64,000 nucleotides of DNA from Homalodisca vitripennis (Eukaryota > Arthropoda > Insecta > Hemiptera > Cicadellidae). The translations under genes and the position numbers were made by a program. Every line of letters starts with the position of its first letter. Positions within the stretch are counted from its first letter, which is position 1. Below, piece by piece: positions 49,201 to 55,054 of this stretch. The notes under the pieces were generated by a model. The model did no database searches, was not told the origin of the DNA, and saw nothing but the letters and a program-made list of their open reading frames with translations. The DNA is taken from positions 181,152,501-181,216,500 of the forward strand of contig NC_060210.1 in assembly GCF_021130785.1 (NCBI RefSeq), in the 5' to 3' direction.

Positions 49201-51945
49201 GTTTAAAGAGTAAAATAAAGCCATACTGAATTCTTGGAAAGGTTAATTAAGTAAGAAATATCGTGGATTCTTATGTATTTTTACCTGATAAAGCTAATAA
49301 AATAGGTTTCAGAACTGTACCTGTAGTAGTTTTTTGAGGGATTCAGGGTTAAATGCAAAAATTGGGGCACGAAACAATGTTATTTTAAGTTTGATGTACA
49401 ATAACCTTTGTTAAATTGATAATTAAATACATAAAATCAACAAACATTAATTGTAGAGAATTTAATTCTGTGAAAATTGATATAATCAAAGTCTAAAATA
49501 AAAACAGAAATAAGTACCAAAAATCGATTTTATTCAGTATAATACATTACTAGCTGTAAAGAAATACCGTACGGTATTTAGTTAAAATAAAACAAAAACA
49601 AAATGTTTGTTCCTTAATGATGAAATAAATTGAGAAAACAAGATTAACTGTAAAATAAATTTGTTTGTAAATAAAAATATCATGTTTTATTACGTTGTAT
49701 TTTTTTCTAAATAAAAATTTACATCAAATTTTACATTTTCCCATTATTGTTTACTAATCATCGAAATGCAGTTTTTTGTTTTATTAATTTCTAAGTTGGT
49801 AACGCTACGAATAACAGCTGATCAACAATGGTATTCTGTACTGTTACGTTAGAACTGTGTATTAGTGGTGTTTTGCAAGCTACAGCAGGAGATCGGGTTC
49901 TGTGAATCGTGTTATTAAATGCAATTTTTCTGTGAGTTATAATTCGATTGTTTATTCAGCGAAAAAATGCCTTACTTATTTACATCAGAGGAATACGCTG
50001 ATATGGTTTTTATTTTGGATTCTGTAAATGGTAATGCTAGAGCTGCTGTAGAAGAATATGAACTAACGTTACCCTAATAGGAGGATTCCAGATACCAAAA
50101 CAATTTCAGGAACTTTTCGTACTCTTCGGGAAACAGGATCATTACCAAGTACTAGAACCAATTATGAACGAGCTGTCCAACTTGATGATGATTATTGTTA
50201 TTAATGCTGTTCATCGCAGTCCAGGTGTAAGTGCACGACGTATTTCTAGGCAGATAGGAGTTTCGCAGTCAACGGTGTGGAGGTCACTTAATCGAAACAA
50301 ATTTTATCCGTTTCATAAAACAAAAGGTTCAACATCTACAGCTAGGGGATGGTCCGCTTCGCTTGGAGTTTTGCAACTTTTTGAATATTAATAATCAACT
50401 CTACAAGCGTATTTTGTTTACGGATGAGGCACAATTCACTTGGGATGGTGTCAATAACTTGCACAATGAACACTCATGGGCAGAAGAAAATCCACATGAG
50501 GTAGTGGAACAGAACTTTCAACACCGATTTAGCGTCAATGTCTGGTGTGGCCTTTTGCACAATCAGCTGATTGGACTTTTCATATTACTTGGACGCCTAA
50601 ATGCTGAGTTCTATTTGCATTTCCTTCAAGAAGAGTTGCCACAGCTGTTAGAGAATGTTCCTTTACCATCTCAGACAAATTTGTACTTCCAGCATGACGG
50701 AGCACCTCCCCACTTTTCACGTGCCGTTTCTGCTTACTTAAATCATCAATTTCCTGGAAACTGGATTGGTCGTGGAGGGCCTCACCCTTGGCCACCAAGA
50801 TCACCAGATCTATCTCCATTGGATTATTGCATCTGGGGATGGATGAAAGACATTGTATACAAGACAAAAGTGAATTCTCGTGATGAATTATGTATTATGG
50901 ATTCGGCTGTGTAGATACAGGGAAAGTCCTGAAAAATTAAATACGCAACAAAAGCAATACACAAACGTGCTGCAAAATGTATTGATAATGATGGCCTCAT
51001 TTTCGAACATCTATTATAAAAAGGTGCGTACGGTTGGCCCAACCTGATTAATTTTGCTTAAAACTAGTAATGTATTATACTGAATAAAATCGATTTTTTG
51101 GTACCTATTTCTGTTTTATTTTAGACTTTGATTATATCAATTTTCACAGAATTAAATTCTCTACAATTAATGTTTGTTGATTTTATGTATTTATTACCAA
51201 TTTAACAAAGTTATTGTACATCAAACTTAAAAATAACATCGTTTCGTGCCCCAATTTTTTGCATTTTAACCCTGAATCCCTCAAAAACTACTACAGGTAC
51301 AGTTCTGAAACCTATTTTATTAGCTTTATCAGGTAAAAATACATAAGATAAGAATCCACGATATTTCTTACTTAATTAACCTTTCCAAGAGTTCAGTATG
51401 GCTTTATTTTACTCTTTACCCAGGAATTCAGGCGAAATCTTTCGCTAGCTGTAACTCGCTAATGAAGCGTTTCCGGACCTATGTTTATATGAACTTTTTT
51501 CTTTATTTTTTATAGTACAATCAGCTCAGAAAGTGCCGGTAACACTAACCGAATCACCCCGTATATGTGTGATGACACTAACTTTGTAAAGTGACATGCC
51601 TTCCGGAGGCGATAACTGGGCTGAAATGATTAGCTGATAAGTGAGACTGACTGTCAAGTGAATCCAATGATTACCAGAAATCACAGAGAAATCATCATTT
51701 GTTAACAGAAAGGAAGGAAGTTTCACAACCTCACACACCTCCAATCACTGTTAGTCTAACATAGACTACCATTAATATCTAACCTAAACTAATATTTGTT
51801 CACAGAGAAGAGAGAAAGGTTTGACAAAGGAGAAGACCCGTTGGATCCTGAAAATCCTCACAATCAACAACATGGCTTCAATCCTTTCCAACAATTCCAT
51901 CAATTCCATGGGAGTCCATTTCAATTTAAGTTCCATTTTAATTAG
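19102..51945 (+). CDS. DNAJC3: DNAJC3 / P58IPK gene, ten exons, 5' end missing
   Basis: ER-lumenal co-chaperone. TPR repeats bind unfolded client and a C-terminal J domain stimulates the ATPase of the Hsp70 BiP; in animals it is induced by the unfolded protein response and restrains PERK-type eIF2-alpha kinases (family knowledge). Exons joined: 19102-19218, 23107-23231, 24490-24564, 30605-30745, 34469-34650, 35479-35629, 38194-38386, 43942-44110, 46473-46585, 51806-51945. All junctions are GT-AG and phase-matched, and the reading frame is open throughout. The J domain has K-L-A-L-K-W-H-P-D-N-F with the obligatory HPD. The last residues F-Q-F-K-F-H-F-N are the family signature. The ATG and signal peptide are not identified. 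An in-frame ATG at 19056 gives only a weak hydrophobic leader. Introns are packed with transposons. Confidence 0.93.
20306..21370. mobile_element. piggyBac-like MITE with subterminal motif array
   Basis: Both ends read TTAACACGTTCGCTACCA inward, a perfect 18-bp match including TTAA; 1065 bp. A 10-20 bp motif is repeated inside both ends: GGCGGCGCATATTTGCGCC (20324), GGCGGCGCATATGTGGGACG (20533), GACCAAGCGTCCCATATATG (20584), GACCAAGCGTCCCACATGTG (21107), GGCGCAAATATGGGACG (21218), GCGGCGCATATTTGGGACG (21260), CGGCTCATATTTGAGCCG (21300). No transposase homology was recognised in the interior frames. The element is well preserved. Confidence 0.85.
21700..22330 (-). pseudogene. piggyBac transposase remnant
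   Basis: Pieces on the minus strand in shifting frames: M-R-E-R-N-I-L-R-M near 22090, W-N-L-F-F-T-N-E-M-I-A-E-L near 22000, L-F-Y-M-A-G-V-M-K-H-H near 21860, and a D-G-T-G-I-D-F-like block near 21800. This is the middle of a piggyBac transposase before the first catalytic Asp. An end-like TGAACCCTTTGAGGTCGG at 21701 abuts it, suggesting internal deletion. Heavily decayed. Confidence 0.55.
22331..23106. other. DNAJC3 intron segment, no feature
   Basis: AT-rich intronic sequence with no recognised gene or repeat end. Confidence 0.5.
23107..23231 (+). CDS. DNAJC3: DNAJC3 exon b (TPR1-2)
   Basis: Acceptor ATTTTACAG, entry phase 1, exit phase 0 (ATAGCA/GTAAGT). Encodes D-G-D-P-H-N-Y-L-T-Y-F-K-R-G-T-V-Y-L-A-L-G-K then A-I-A-D-L-D-K-V-I-E-L-K-P-D-F, a complete TPR helix pair. 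Confidence 0.95.
23232..24489 (+). other. DNAJC3 intron
   Basis: Includes a short foldback at 23949-24079. Otherwise AT-rich with nothing recognised. Confidence 0.7.
23949..24079. mobile_element. Short foldback MITE
   Basis: The left arm GAAGGAAATCAGATTTTCCG...TTCAGTGATACAAA pairs with the complement of TTTTGTGTCACTGAA...GATCCTGTTTCCTTC on the right. It is about 130 bp of imperfect hairpin with no coding capacity. Confidence 0.55.
24490..24564 (+). CDS. DNAJC3: DNAJC3 exon c (TPR)
   Basis: A 75-bp exon, acceptor TTGTTATAG, phase 0 at both sides (GATATA/GTAAGT). Encodes A-K-Q-Q-R-A-N-A-F-L-K-Q-G-D-L-H-L-A-K-Q, continuing D-F-I-D-I. Corresponds to the segment ending in the linker before the third TPR. 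Confidence 0.93.
25790..25990 (+). repeat. Dispersed repeat, partner of 12440-12670
   Basis: Same family as 12440-12670 in opposite orientation. Shared blocks include TCCGTGCGAGACTGGAC, CTCCGTGAGCACC and GGAGTAATAATCCGTG. It lacks recognisable TTAA ends here. Confidence 0.6.
26124..26152. repeat. (CA)n microsatellite
   Basis: A run of about 13 CA units ending at CCCACC. Confidence 0.85.
26153..27030 (+). repeat. Possible LTR-retroelement leader remnant
   Basis: GC-richer than its surroundings. It ends with two related phrases, TTGGTCCTTCGAATATAATT (26910) and TTTTGGTCCTTCTGACCGGA (26961), resembling leaders of BEL/Pao-type LTR elements. No gag or pol coding was recognised. The 26448-26696 frame is not identified. 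This call is weak. Confidence 0.25.
27038..28480 (+). pseudogene. piggyBac transposase pseudogene (N-terminal two thirds)
   Basis: A frame starts M-E-N-K-D-E-R-L-V-R-L-L-D at 27038 with an acidic N-terminal region (D-V-V-D-D-A-D-L-D-V-G-S-D-N-E-E-E-M) for 220 residues. After a frameshift near 27697 it continues D-G-T-G-V-E-F-F-R-C-M-S, L-L-R-C-M-R-F-D-D-I and T-V-D-E-M-L (first catalytic Asp). A second frameshift near 27918 and a TAA at about 27979 follow. The next piece has Y-A-L-V-C-A-K-T-F, then V-T-I-D-N-F-F-T-S (second catalytic Asp), then R-K-N-K-R-E-I-P. A further shift near 28340-28400 precedes the end. The third Asp region and zinc finger are missing. No terminal repeats were paired. 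Confidence 0.85.
30605..30745 (+). CDS. DNAJC3: DNAJC3 exon d (TPR3)
   Basis: Acceptor ATTTTCAG, phase 0 on both sides (ATAGAG/GTAAGT), 47 residues. Encodes Y-V-V-D-G-N-E-E-S-E-Q-A-I-Q-K-I-D, then R-Y-V-D-S-A-R-Q-H-L and A-I-D-L-L-T-M-I-I-E. It aligns with the linker and third TPR of P58IPK. Confidence 0.93.
31600..32187. mobile_element. Short piggyBac-like MITE
   Basis: The left end CTAACCCTCTCCTGC and the right end read inward TTAACCCTCTTCTGC differ at one internal base plus the mutated left TTAA. 588 bp, no transposase homology. Confidence 0.5.
33257..33644. mobile_element. hAT-like MITE with TCAGGGAAA repeats
   Basis: The ends CAGGGATGCTACAGG and, read inward from the right, CAGGGTTGCTACAGG form a 15-bp inverted repeat with one mismatch. 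TAAGA is directly repeated at 33252-33256 and 33645-33649, fitting a 5-bp target duplication. CAGGG... ends are typical of hAT elements, some of which duplicate 5 bp. Inside, the motif TCAGGGAA occurs about ten times, all in one orientation, in blocks at 33271-33386 and 33564-33616. The open frame across it is a by-product of the repeat. Confidence 0.75.
33918..34083. mobile_element. Foldback MITE, family 1, short copy
   Basis: Outer CAAATGTTGAG at the left pairs with CTCAACATTTG at the right. Inner blocks AGTGCAGCGTCTGAAATCTG and CAGATTTCAGATGCTGGCTG also pair. 166 bp. Related to 43032-43446. Confidence 0.65.
34469..34650 (+). CDS. DNAJC3: DNAJC3 exon e (TPR4-5), duplicated downstream
   Basis: Acceptor GTGTGTTAAG at 34459-34468, phase 0; exit phase 2 (CTCAG/GTAATA). 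Encodes D-C-P-W-S-Y-E-M-R-E-L-R-S-M-A-Y, then A-I-L-D-L-R-S-A-N-K-L, then A-G-Y-L-K-L-A-M-L-H-Y-Q-L-G-Q. The nearer AG at 34452 would put a TAA in frame, so 34469 was chosen. The 3' half with its donor is repeated five more times immediately downstream. The real copy differs from the copies by Q-S-D-S-T-A (CAGTCTGACAGCACTGCT) against H-S-D-R-T-T. Confidence 0.92.
34561..35231 (+). repeat. Tandem 120-bp repeats of DNAJC3 exon 3' half plus donor
   Basis: Unit of exactly 120 bp: 90 bp of exon e (from GCCAACAAGCTCC to CTCTCAG) plus the first 30 bp of the following intron. Copies: 34561-34680 (includes the real exon end), 34681-34800, 34801-34920, 34921-35040, 35041-35160 and a partial one at 35161-35231. 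Copies 2-5 are nearly identical and differ more from copy 1. Each full copy keeps the CAG/GTAATA donor. Copies 3-5 are preceded by ACCTCAG/T, a usable-looking acceptor whose 93-bp pseudo-exon is open and phase-compatible (enters and leaves in phase 2). A more decayed piece of the same exon lies at about 35270-35312. Confidence 0.97.
35270..35312 (+). repeat. Decayed extra copy of exon e middle
   Basis: CTCTGTCATTTTAGATCTTAGATCATCCAACAA matches exon e around 34537-34570 with several changes. It starts further 5' than the 120-bp unit, so it records an older, longer duplication. Confidence 0.7.
35479..35629 (+). CDS. DNAJC3: DNAJC3 exon f (TPR5-6)
   Basis: Acceptor ATTGTATAG, entry phase 2 (AG/A = Arg), exit phase 0 (CTCAAG/GTATGG). 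Encodes E-V-R-E-C-L-K-L-D-P-E-H-K-D-C-F-P-H-Y-K-K-V-K-K, the most conserved P58IPK stretch, then L-I-S-D-C-H-S-A-I-E-E-K-R-Y-D. Confidence 0.95.
36037..36437. mobile_element. Foldback MITE, family 1, decayed copy
   Basis: Starts AAATGTTAAGTTTGCTCCAG then TTCACCTTCC, and has GCTGTCACAGACTTAACTCC after it, matching the left arm of 43032-43446. The right end ...AGCTGTGTAAACATTTT pairs loosely with it. Diverged. Confidence 0.45.
36797..37773 (-). pseudogene. mariner transposase pseudogene
   Basis: Starts M-Y-A-E-I-K-N-P-T-T-C-E-M-R-S-V-I-G-F at 37773. It continues with V-N-F-L-E-D-Y-Y-K-H-G-N-E-F-L, then T-G-D-E-T-W-L-K (first catalytic Asp) at about 37355, then K-I-G-A-T-I-F-R-D-N-M-G-V-V-L-L-D-F near 37220. 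A decayed P-Y-G-P-G-L-L-P-type DD34D block follows near 37010. It ends R/H-Y-D-K-C-I-N-L-N-K-N-S-V-E-K-stop at 36797. About 325 codons, close to the usual mariner length. Many stops and frameshifts. Confidence 0.85.
38194..38386 (+). CDS. DNAJC3: DNAJC3 exon g (TPR7-8)
   Basis: Acceptor ATTGTACAG, phase 0 in, phase 1 out (GATG/GTTAGT). Encodes L-L-K-S-E-D-Q-V-Q-M-I-Q-Y-V-A-K-E-K-L-C-H-C-Y and D-P-A-V-L-C-D-R-A-E-A-Y-I, the penultimate TPR block. Confidence 0.93.
38590..39795 (+). pseudogene. 5'-truncated LINE, reverse transcriptase part
   Basis: Non-LTR retrotransposon ORF2 from mid reverse transcriptase: D-H-H-L-L-L-S-I-L-Y-D-I-G-V, N-W-F-K-S-Y-L-T-G-R-K-Q, frameshift near 38738, then G-V-P-Q-G-S-N-L-E-P-L-L-F, then L-F-A-D-D-T with the catalytic F-A-D-D at about 38872. 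Next come N-L-N-Y-E-K-T-K-F-I-N-F, a TAA at 39092 and K-I-K-F-L-G-L-I-M-D-C-H-L-S-W. A clean frame runs to 39709. The 3' end has AATGAATAAAGAATTATTGA and a (TTGA)n tail at about 39782-39796. Only one frameshift and one stop make it a fairly young copy. Confidence 0.88.
39960..40367 (-). pseudogene. mariner-type transposase N-terminal scrap
   Basis: On the minus strand, M-A-T-T-N-N-S-P-I-N-I-I-R-F-L near 40367, then S-G-Q-P-P-A-I-T-D-D-A-K-Q-L, then K-L-T-I-T-D-I-S-K-N-F-P-Q and V-T-E-K-L-G-Y-H-K-F-C-A near 40000. This is the paired helix-turn-helix region of a SETMAR/mariner-like transposase. Interrupted by frame changes; the catalytic domain is absent. Confidence 0.6.
40960..41290 (-). pseudogene. 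LINE reverse transcriptase scrap
   Basis: The minus strand reads N-Q-L-V-L-N-E-K-K-T-R-Q-I-C-F-T-L-K-K-I-G, then V-K-L-L-G-I and L-D-C-N-L-S-W-A-D-H-I-N-Y-V-S-G-R-L. This is the segment after the FADD motif in non-LTR reverse transcriptases. One stop interrupts it. A different family from the copy at 38590. Confidence 0.7.
42400..42515 (+). repeat. Dispersed repeat shared with 690-800
   Basis: TTTTGTTACATATAATGAAGGCAAATGTC and the following TATCCTTTCAAGTCATCTGTC resemble 727-790. Too short to classify. Confidence 0.45.
43032..43446. mobile_element. Foldback MITE, family 1, best copy
   Basis: The left arm GAATGTTGAGTTTAGCTCCA-TTTCACCTT pairs with AAGGTGAAAT-GGAGCTAAATGCAACATTC on the right. 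The inner pair ACGTCTGAAGAGATA / TATCTCTTCAGACGT is perfect, and GAAGTTCAAAACGAACTGTTT pairs with AAACAGTTCATTTTGAACTTC. About 415 bp, almost all arms. The longer frame inside is not a gene. Confidence 0.75.
43942..44110 (+). CDS. DNAJC3: DNAJC3 exon h (TPR9 and J-domain start)
   Basis: Acceptor TATTTTACAG, entry phase 1, exit phase 2 (TACAG/GTTTGA). Encodes A-I-R-D-F-Q-D-A-L-E-L-N, then Q-K-Q-A-E-K-R-D-Y-Y-K-I-L-G-V-G and D-I-T-K-A-Y-R. R-D-Y-Y-K-I-L-G-V starts helix I of the J domain. The donor GTTTGA is weaker than the others in this gene. Confidence 0.95.
44163..45190 (-). pseudogene. piggyBac-like element with C-terminal transposase remnant
   Basis: The left end is TTAACCCTTTGAGAACCAC. 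The minus strand carries, in shifting frames from right to left, a Y-L-F-I-D-N-F block (second catalytic Asp) near 45060 and Y-T-E-E-T-F-M-T-G-T-C-Q-Q-D-R-K-G-L-L near 45000. Next is M-M-L-Y-C-Y-L-N, then L-L-N-A-Y-I-L-Y-K-E near 44620. The C-terminal zinc finger C-W-V-C ... C-S-K-C-H-E-G-C-H-A-V-C-F lies at about 44320-44420. The right end was not found, perhaps displaced by the neighbouring element. Confidence 0.7.
45202..46088 (+). mobile_element. Possible piggyBac-like internally deleted element
   Basis: The left end TTAACCCTGCAAGTGATG and the right end read inward TTAACCATCCGACTGATA match at 13 of 18 positions. The + strand near 45464-45540 reads K-G-N-P-H-S-N-Y-T-R-E-L-L-Y-D-E-N-I-S-S and then D-D-E-S-K, like an acidic piggyBac N-terminus. 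No catalytic part. Pairing of the ends is uncertain. Confidence 0.45.
46473..46585 (+). CDS. DNAJC3: DNAJC3 exon i (J-domain HPD)
   Basis: Acceptor CCTTTTCAG, entry phase 2, exit phase 1 (CCAG/GTGAAT). Encodes K-L-A-L-K-W-H-P-D-N-F-Q-D-E-I-E-K-K, then A-E-K-K-F-M-D-I-A-A-A-K-E-V-L. The HPD tripeptide needed to stimulate the Hsp70 ATPase is intact. Confidence 0.97.
46889..47959 (+). mobile_element. piggyBac-like internally deleted element, perfect ends
   Basis: Both ends read TTAACCCTTTTAGTGCCA inward, a perfect 18-bp match with TTAA; 1071 bp. At 47228 a frame starts M-K-H-S-R-S-P-L-S-E-S-T-V-F-A-V-L-E-S, continues N-D-M-S-D, and stops after about 36 codons. It looks like the N-terminus of a piggyBac transposase, so this is probably a deletion derivative of an autonomous copy elsewhere. 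Confidence 0.85.
49059..49553 (+). repeat. Left long TIR
   Basis: Partner of 51064-51561. Differences from the partner are about a dozen substitutions plus about ten length changes, mostly in A or T homopolymers. Confidence 0.9.
49967..51019 (+). pseudogene. DD41D mariner (rosa-like) transposase, frameshifted
   Basis: Starts M-P-Y-L-F-T-S-E-E-Y-A-D-M at 49967. Frame changes lie near 50075, 50200 and 50325. Pieces: helix-turn-helix S-P-G-V-S-A-R-R-I-S-R-Q-I-G-V-S near 50218, then I-L-F-T-D-E-A-Q-F (first Asp) near 50410. Next are F-Q-H-D-G-A-P-P-H-F (second Asp) near 50690 and P-R-S-P-D-L-S-P-L-D-Y-C (third Asp) near 50805. I count 41 residues between the last two Asp, the DD41D spacing of the rosa group. 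After another frame change near 50900 it ends K-A-I-H-K-R-A-A-K-C-I-D-N-D-G-L-I-F-E-H and stops at 51019. All motifs are present; only small indels break it. Confidence 0.88.
51064..51561 (-). repeat. Right long TIR
   Basis: Inverted partner of 49059-49553. Confidence 0.9.
51806..51945 (+). CDS. DNAJC3: DNAJC3 terminal exon
   Basis: Acceptor TTTGTTCACAG, entry phase 1 (G/AG = Glu). Encodes E-K-R-E-R-F-D-K-G-E-D-P-L-D-P, a Gln/His/Phe-rich tail, and F-Q-F-K-F-H-F-N before TAG at 51943-51945. G-E-D-P-L-D and F-K-F-H-F-N are hallmark P58IPK residues. Confidence 0.97.
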
Positions 51946-51966
51946 TTTTACATAAGTCTTTTCAAA

Positions 51967-51972
51967 AATAAA
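51967..51972 (+). promoter_or_regulatory. Candidate poly(A) signal of DNAJC3
   Basis: AATAAA lies 22 bases after the stop codon. A longer 3' UTR using later AT-rich signals is equally possible. Confidence 0.35.
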
Positions 51973-53962
51973 TAGGATTGTTAATTTAATACAACTGGGT
52001 ATTATTTTCTAAGAGATATCTACAGTGTTGGATCTATATAAATATAAATAATTATGTACCAATACAAAGCTTTGCCTTAGTCAAAATTATTAATACTGTG
52101 GAAGAACAATGATGTAATTGAGTTCAAATGTTAGCCAAAGGCAGAGTGTTTACAATTTTGTAATATATTATTGTTTTTTATTTGTTTGAATGAATGAGCT
52201 ATACATTGTAGTTCATTAGTTATTTATTCATGTATGTATTGATGAATGTTAGTTTAAATTATAAATCCTTTTATATGTTAAATGTCTATTGTTACATTTT
52301 TATGAAGTATTCCCATACTTTTTTCAAGAAGTTAAGATTTTATTTTTAGATTTGACATCCCCAATCATTTAATTTTGAGTTTTATTGGAAAAAATTACAA
52401 GCACTATACTTTTGGAAGAAACTGTTTTGGAATATTGTTGTCCTTCTGTCACACAATGTATATTATGTAATACTTTTTATTGATAAAGTTTGTTAAGATT
52501 TGCTATTATAGCAATAATTGATGTACCCTATACAGATTCTTTAATTCTGTAGCTTGATTAATTTAATCAAACTACATATAAGTTTAATAATAGAAATTGA
52601 CTGAAACGTTTTATATTTTAATTTTGTATAATCATAAACTTAATCTTTAATGTATACAGTGTTCTTATACCATGAAAAATATAAATACTCAGAAGAATTT
52701 ATAAAAAACGTATGGCTACAATTTTGATATTTGTTTTTTCTTTACATACCATTCCTTTTTGTTTCCAGTGTTTTGGTACCACAGCAAAAACATGTTCCAA
52801 ACTTGTGCTAAATAATTTTACAAATGTAATACATTTTTCTTTCGTTTTACATATACAAGTATTTAATGATTGAAGTTTATAAAGACTAAACCTAAGTTAC
52901 TATAACCAAGATATGATGAATAATATGTGATAGAACATTTTTCAAAAGTTGTAATGATTGTCTTCTTTGACACAAGTAACATGAATTCAATGACTACCAT
53001 AAAGAAAGTAAGTATTAATTGCAGAGTCCTGTTGTTTAGATTAGCTCTTTTTATAATCTTTTTTCAGAAAAAAAATTGTAGCGAGTTGTGTTAACCACCA
53101 GTTTAATTATATAGTTGAGGTGTATATAATTAAACAAGTAAGTTACTATTTCAAGTGATAGTCTCTATTGGTTTTTGTTGAGTTTTTTAAGTCTTTTACC
53201 ACACTGTCCTCTTAAAGTTATGTTTCATGAGGTGTGAATAGTGTATTCAAGATTTGTTTCGAGTAATAAGTAAAATTAAGGTTTTGCTTTTTTGCAGTCA
53301 TGATTATGTTAAACTATAATATTTGGGGCAGTCACTAAAATTTCCACATTTTATAAGTTACACCCTTTTACCATTTGCACTTTCTTACAAAGTCATGAGA
53401 GGAGAATACCACCATTTGGAGGTAAGACCATTTTTTTTTTCATTGTTTAATGGAGTTTTTTGAGAGTCACAACTAAAAATGTTATCACATTGCAAAAGTG
53501 CTAGGTGAAATTATGTGGTATATGTAAGAAATGCCGAGTGTTCTAGAATAAAAACACAAAAGGTTTTTTAAAACGTTATAAAAATTGGTTTTACTAACAT
53601 ATTTTGATGATTTTAAAATTTATTTGGTAAACAATTTTGTTCTGTTGTATCTGTAAAGAGTACATAAATAGTCCTAGTAGTTTTCATATTTTTGAAAATA
53701 TCTATATGCATTTTTAATTTTGAAACTACTATTTAAGTTTGAGAAAAAAATTATTTTAAGTTATTGAGCATTGAAAACCTATCAGAATTTATATGCATAA
53801 CATATATTTAAAGTAAAACCTACTTGAAAAAAATACAAAATTAAAAACCAATGGCAAACACCTAACTTAAGTTACTGTGCTGTAATAAATTTGTGTTACA
53901 ACAAATTTCACAAAGGCAAATAATTTTTATTCTTTTAATATCCGTGAAGTTTTTGATACAGT
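51973..53962 (+). other. DNAJC3 3' flank / possible 3' UTR
   Basis: AT-rich, with no conserved frame. Part may be 3' UTR. Confidence 0.5.
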
Positions 53963-55054
53963 TTAACCCATTCGTGACTGAATAAATTACTATAATTTTT
54001 GGACTACAGAACTGGATATTTTCCATGATTTCGTGTAAGAACAGGTGCACTTTGCATAACACTTTCTGTATAACATGCTATGAATATTATAAATTAACCT
54101 TAGTTATTCCTTGTTATTGTATGAACACAAAATGTTAGTTTTTTTTTATATACATGTATTTACACTATTTACAAATTTTTATTATACTTCATTAGAAGTT
54201 GGTTTGGGTGTGAAACACTTCAAAACATGTTTCTAGATGAAGTGAAACATGACACTTTTTACATTGATACACCGTTTCACTTCTTTTTCCCTGTGAGGCA
54301 CAAACTTTACATTTTCTTGAGGGCCTGGCTTTGGTGGTTGGAGATATCTTTTCAATAAAAATGCCCCCAAAACTTTCCTTGAAGGGGCAGTGGTGTTTCT
54401 CCACAAACGGGAGGCCAACCAAAGGGTTAAATGAGCCCCAAAGGTATCGTCACAGAAGTGATTGAACACATCTGATTCAGTGCAGTTTTCTCTTAACTGC
54501 CTCCAAATGATAGGATTTATTCCATGATTGCCGGTAAAACGCATTGTACAACAGTATTTGATCCAACACACCACGCAAAATCATAAGGCCTAGCCAGTGG
54601 GTTATCGTCACTTTCATTATTACTGCTGTCATCGTTTGTACCATCAGACATCTTATTATTTTCATGTATCATGTCATCTTGTTCACTGTCACTTTCCTCA
54701 TCACCACTTTCATCTAAAACATTAGCAACGTAAGCCGTAAAATCATCCGAATTTACGAACACATCATTCCGGTCGCGAGACGCCATCTTGACTGTTTATA
54801 AACGAAAGAAAGCTGTTTTGCCAAGATGATTTGAGGCAATATTAGATGATTTTCAGGAACGAAGAAGAAGAAAAACATAGACTAGAATATTGAGAACAAA
54901 ATATGCAGCAAATGTGAATGCCTCTGCGATCTATCGGCAATATATTCAACTACGTCGATGTCGTGTCTAGCGGACGGGCGCGGCCCGTCTTTAGTCGTTG
55001 GGCCGCGCGTAGTGAAGGACGGAAACTGCCCGTCCAATGTCTTGAATGGGTTAA
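53963..55054 (-). mobile_element. piggyBac-like element lacking the catalytic core
   Basis: The ends TTAACCCATTCGTGAC and, from the right, TTAACCCATTCAAGAC differ at two bases; 1092 bp. The minus strand keeps an 89-codon start at 54786 (M-A-S-R-D-R-N-D-V-F-V-N-S-D-D-F, very acidic middle). It also keeps a C-terminal piece with zinc finger C-K-V-C-A-S-Q-G-K-R ... C-K-K-C-H ... C-F-E-V-F-H, stopping at 54192. The pieces are in different frames, joined by a short R-Q-L-R-E-N-C-T-E-S segment. All three catalytic Asp regions are gone. The right subterminal part has GC-rich inverted motifs (GGGCGCGGCCCG at 54976). Confidence 0.87.

Larger units (their letters stand above)
49059..51561 (+). mobile_element. 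mariner-like element (DD41D) with ~500-bp TIRs
   Basis: TA duplications sit at 49057-49058 and 51562-51563. The outer ends are CAGGGTGATTCGG and, from the right, CGGGGTGATTCGG. The TIRs run 49059-49553 and 51064-51561 and match along their whole length. The inner boundary is ACATTACTAG on both. Total about 2.5 kb with the transposase between. Such long TIRs are unusual for mariner, whose ends are mostly about 30 bp. A diverged relative starts at 61093. Confidence 0.92.
46586..51805 (+). other. DNAJC3 last intron
   Basis: Contains a piggyBac-like MITE (46889-47959) and a complete mariner element (49059-51561). 47960-49056 has nothing recognised. Confidence 0.75.
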
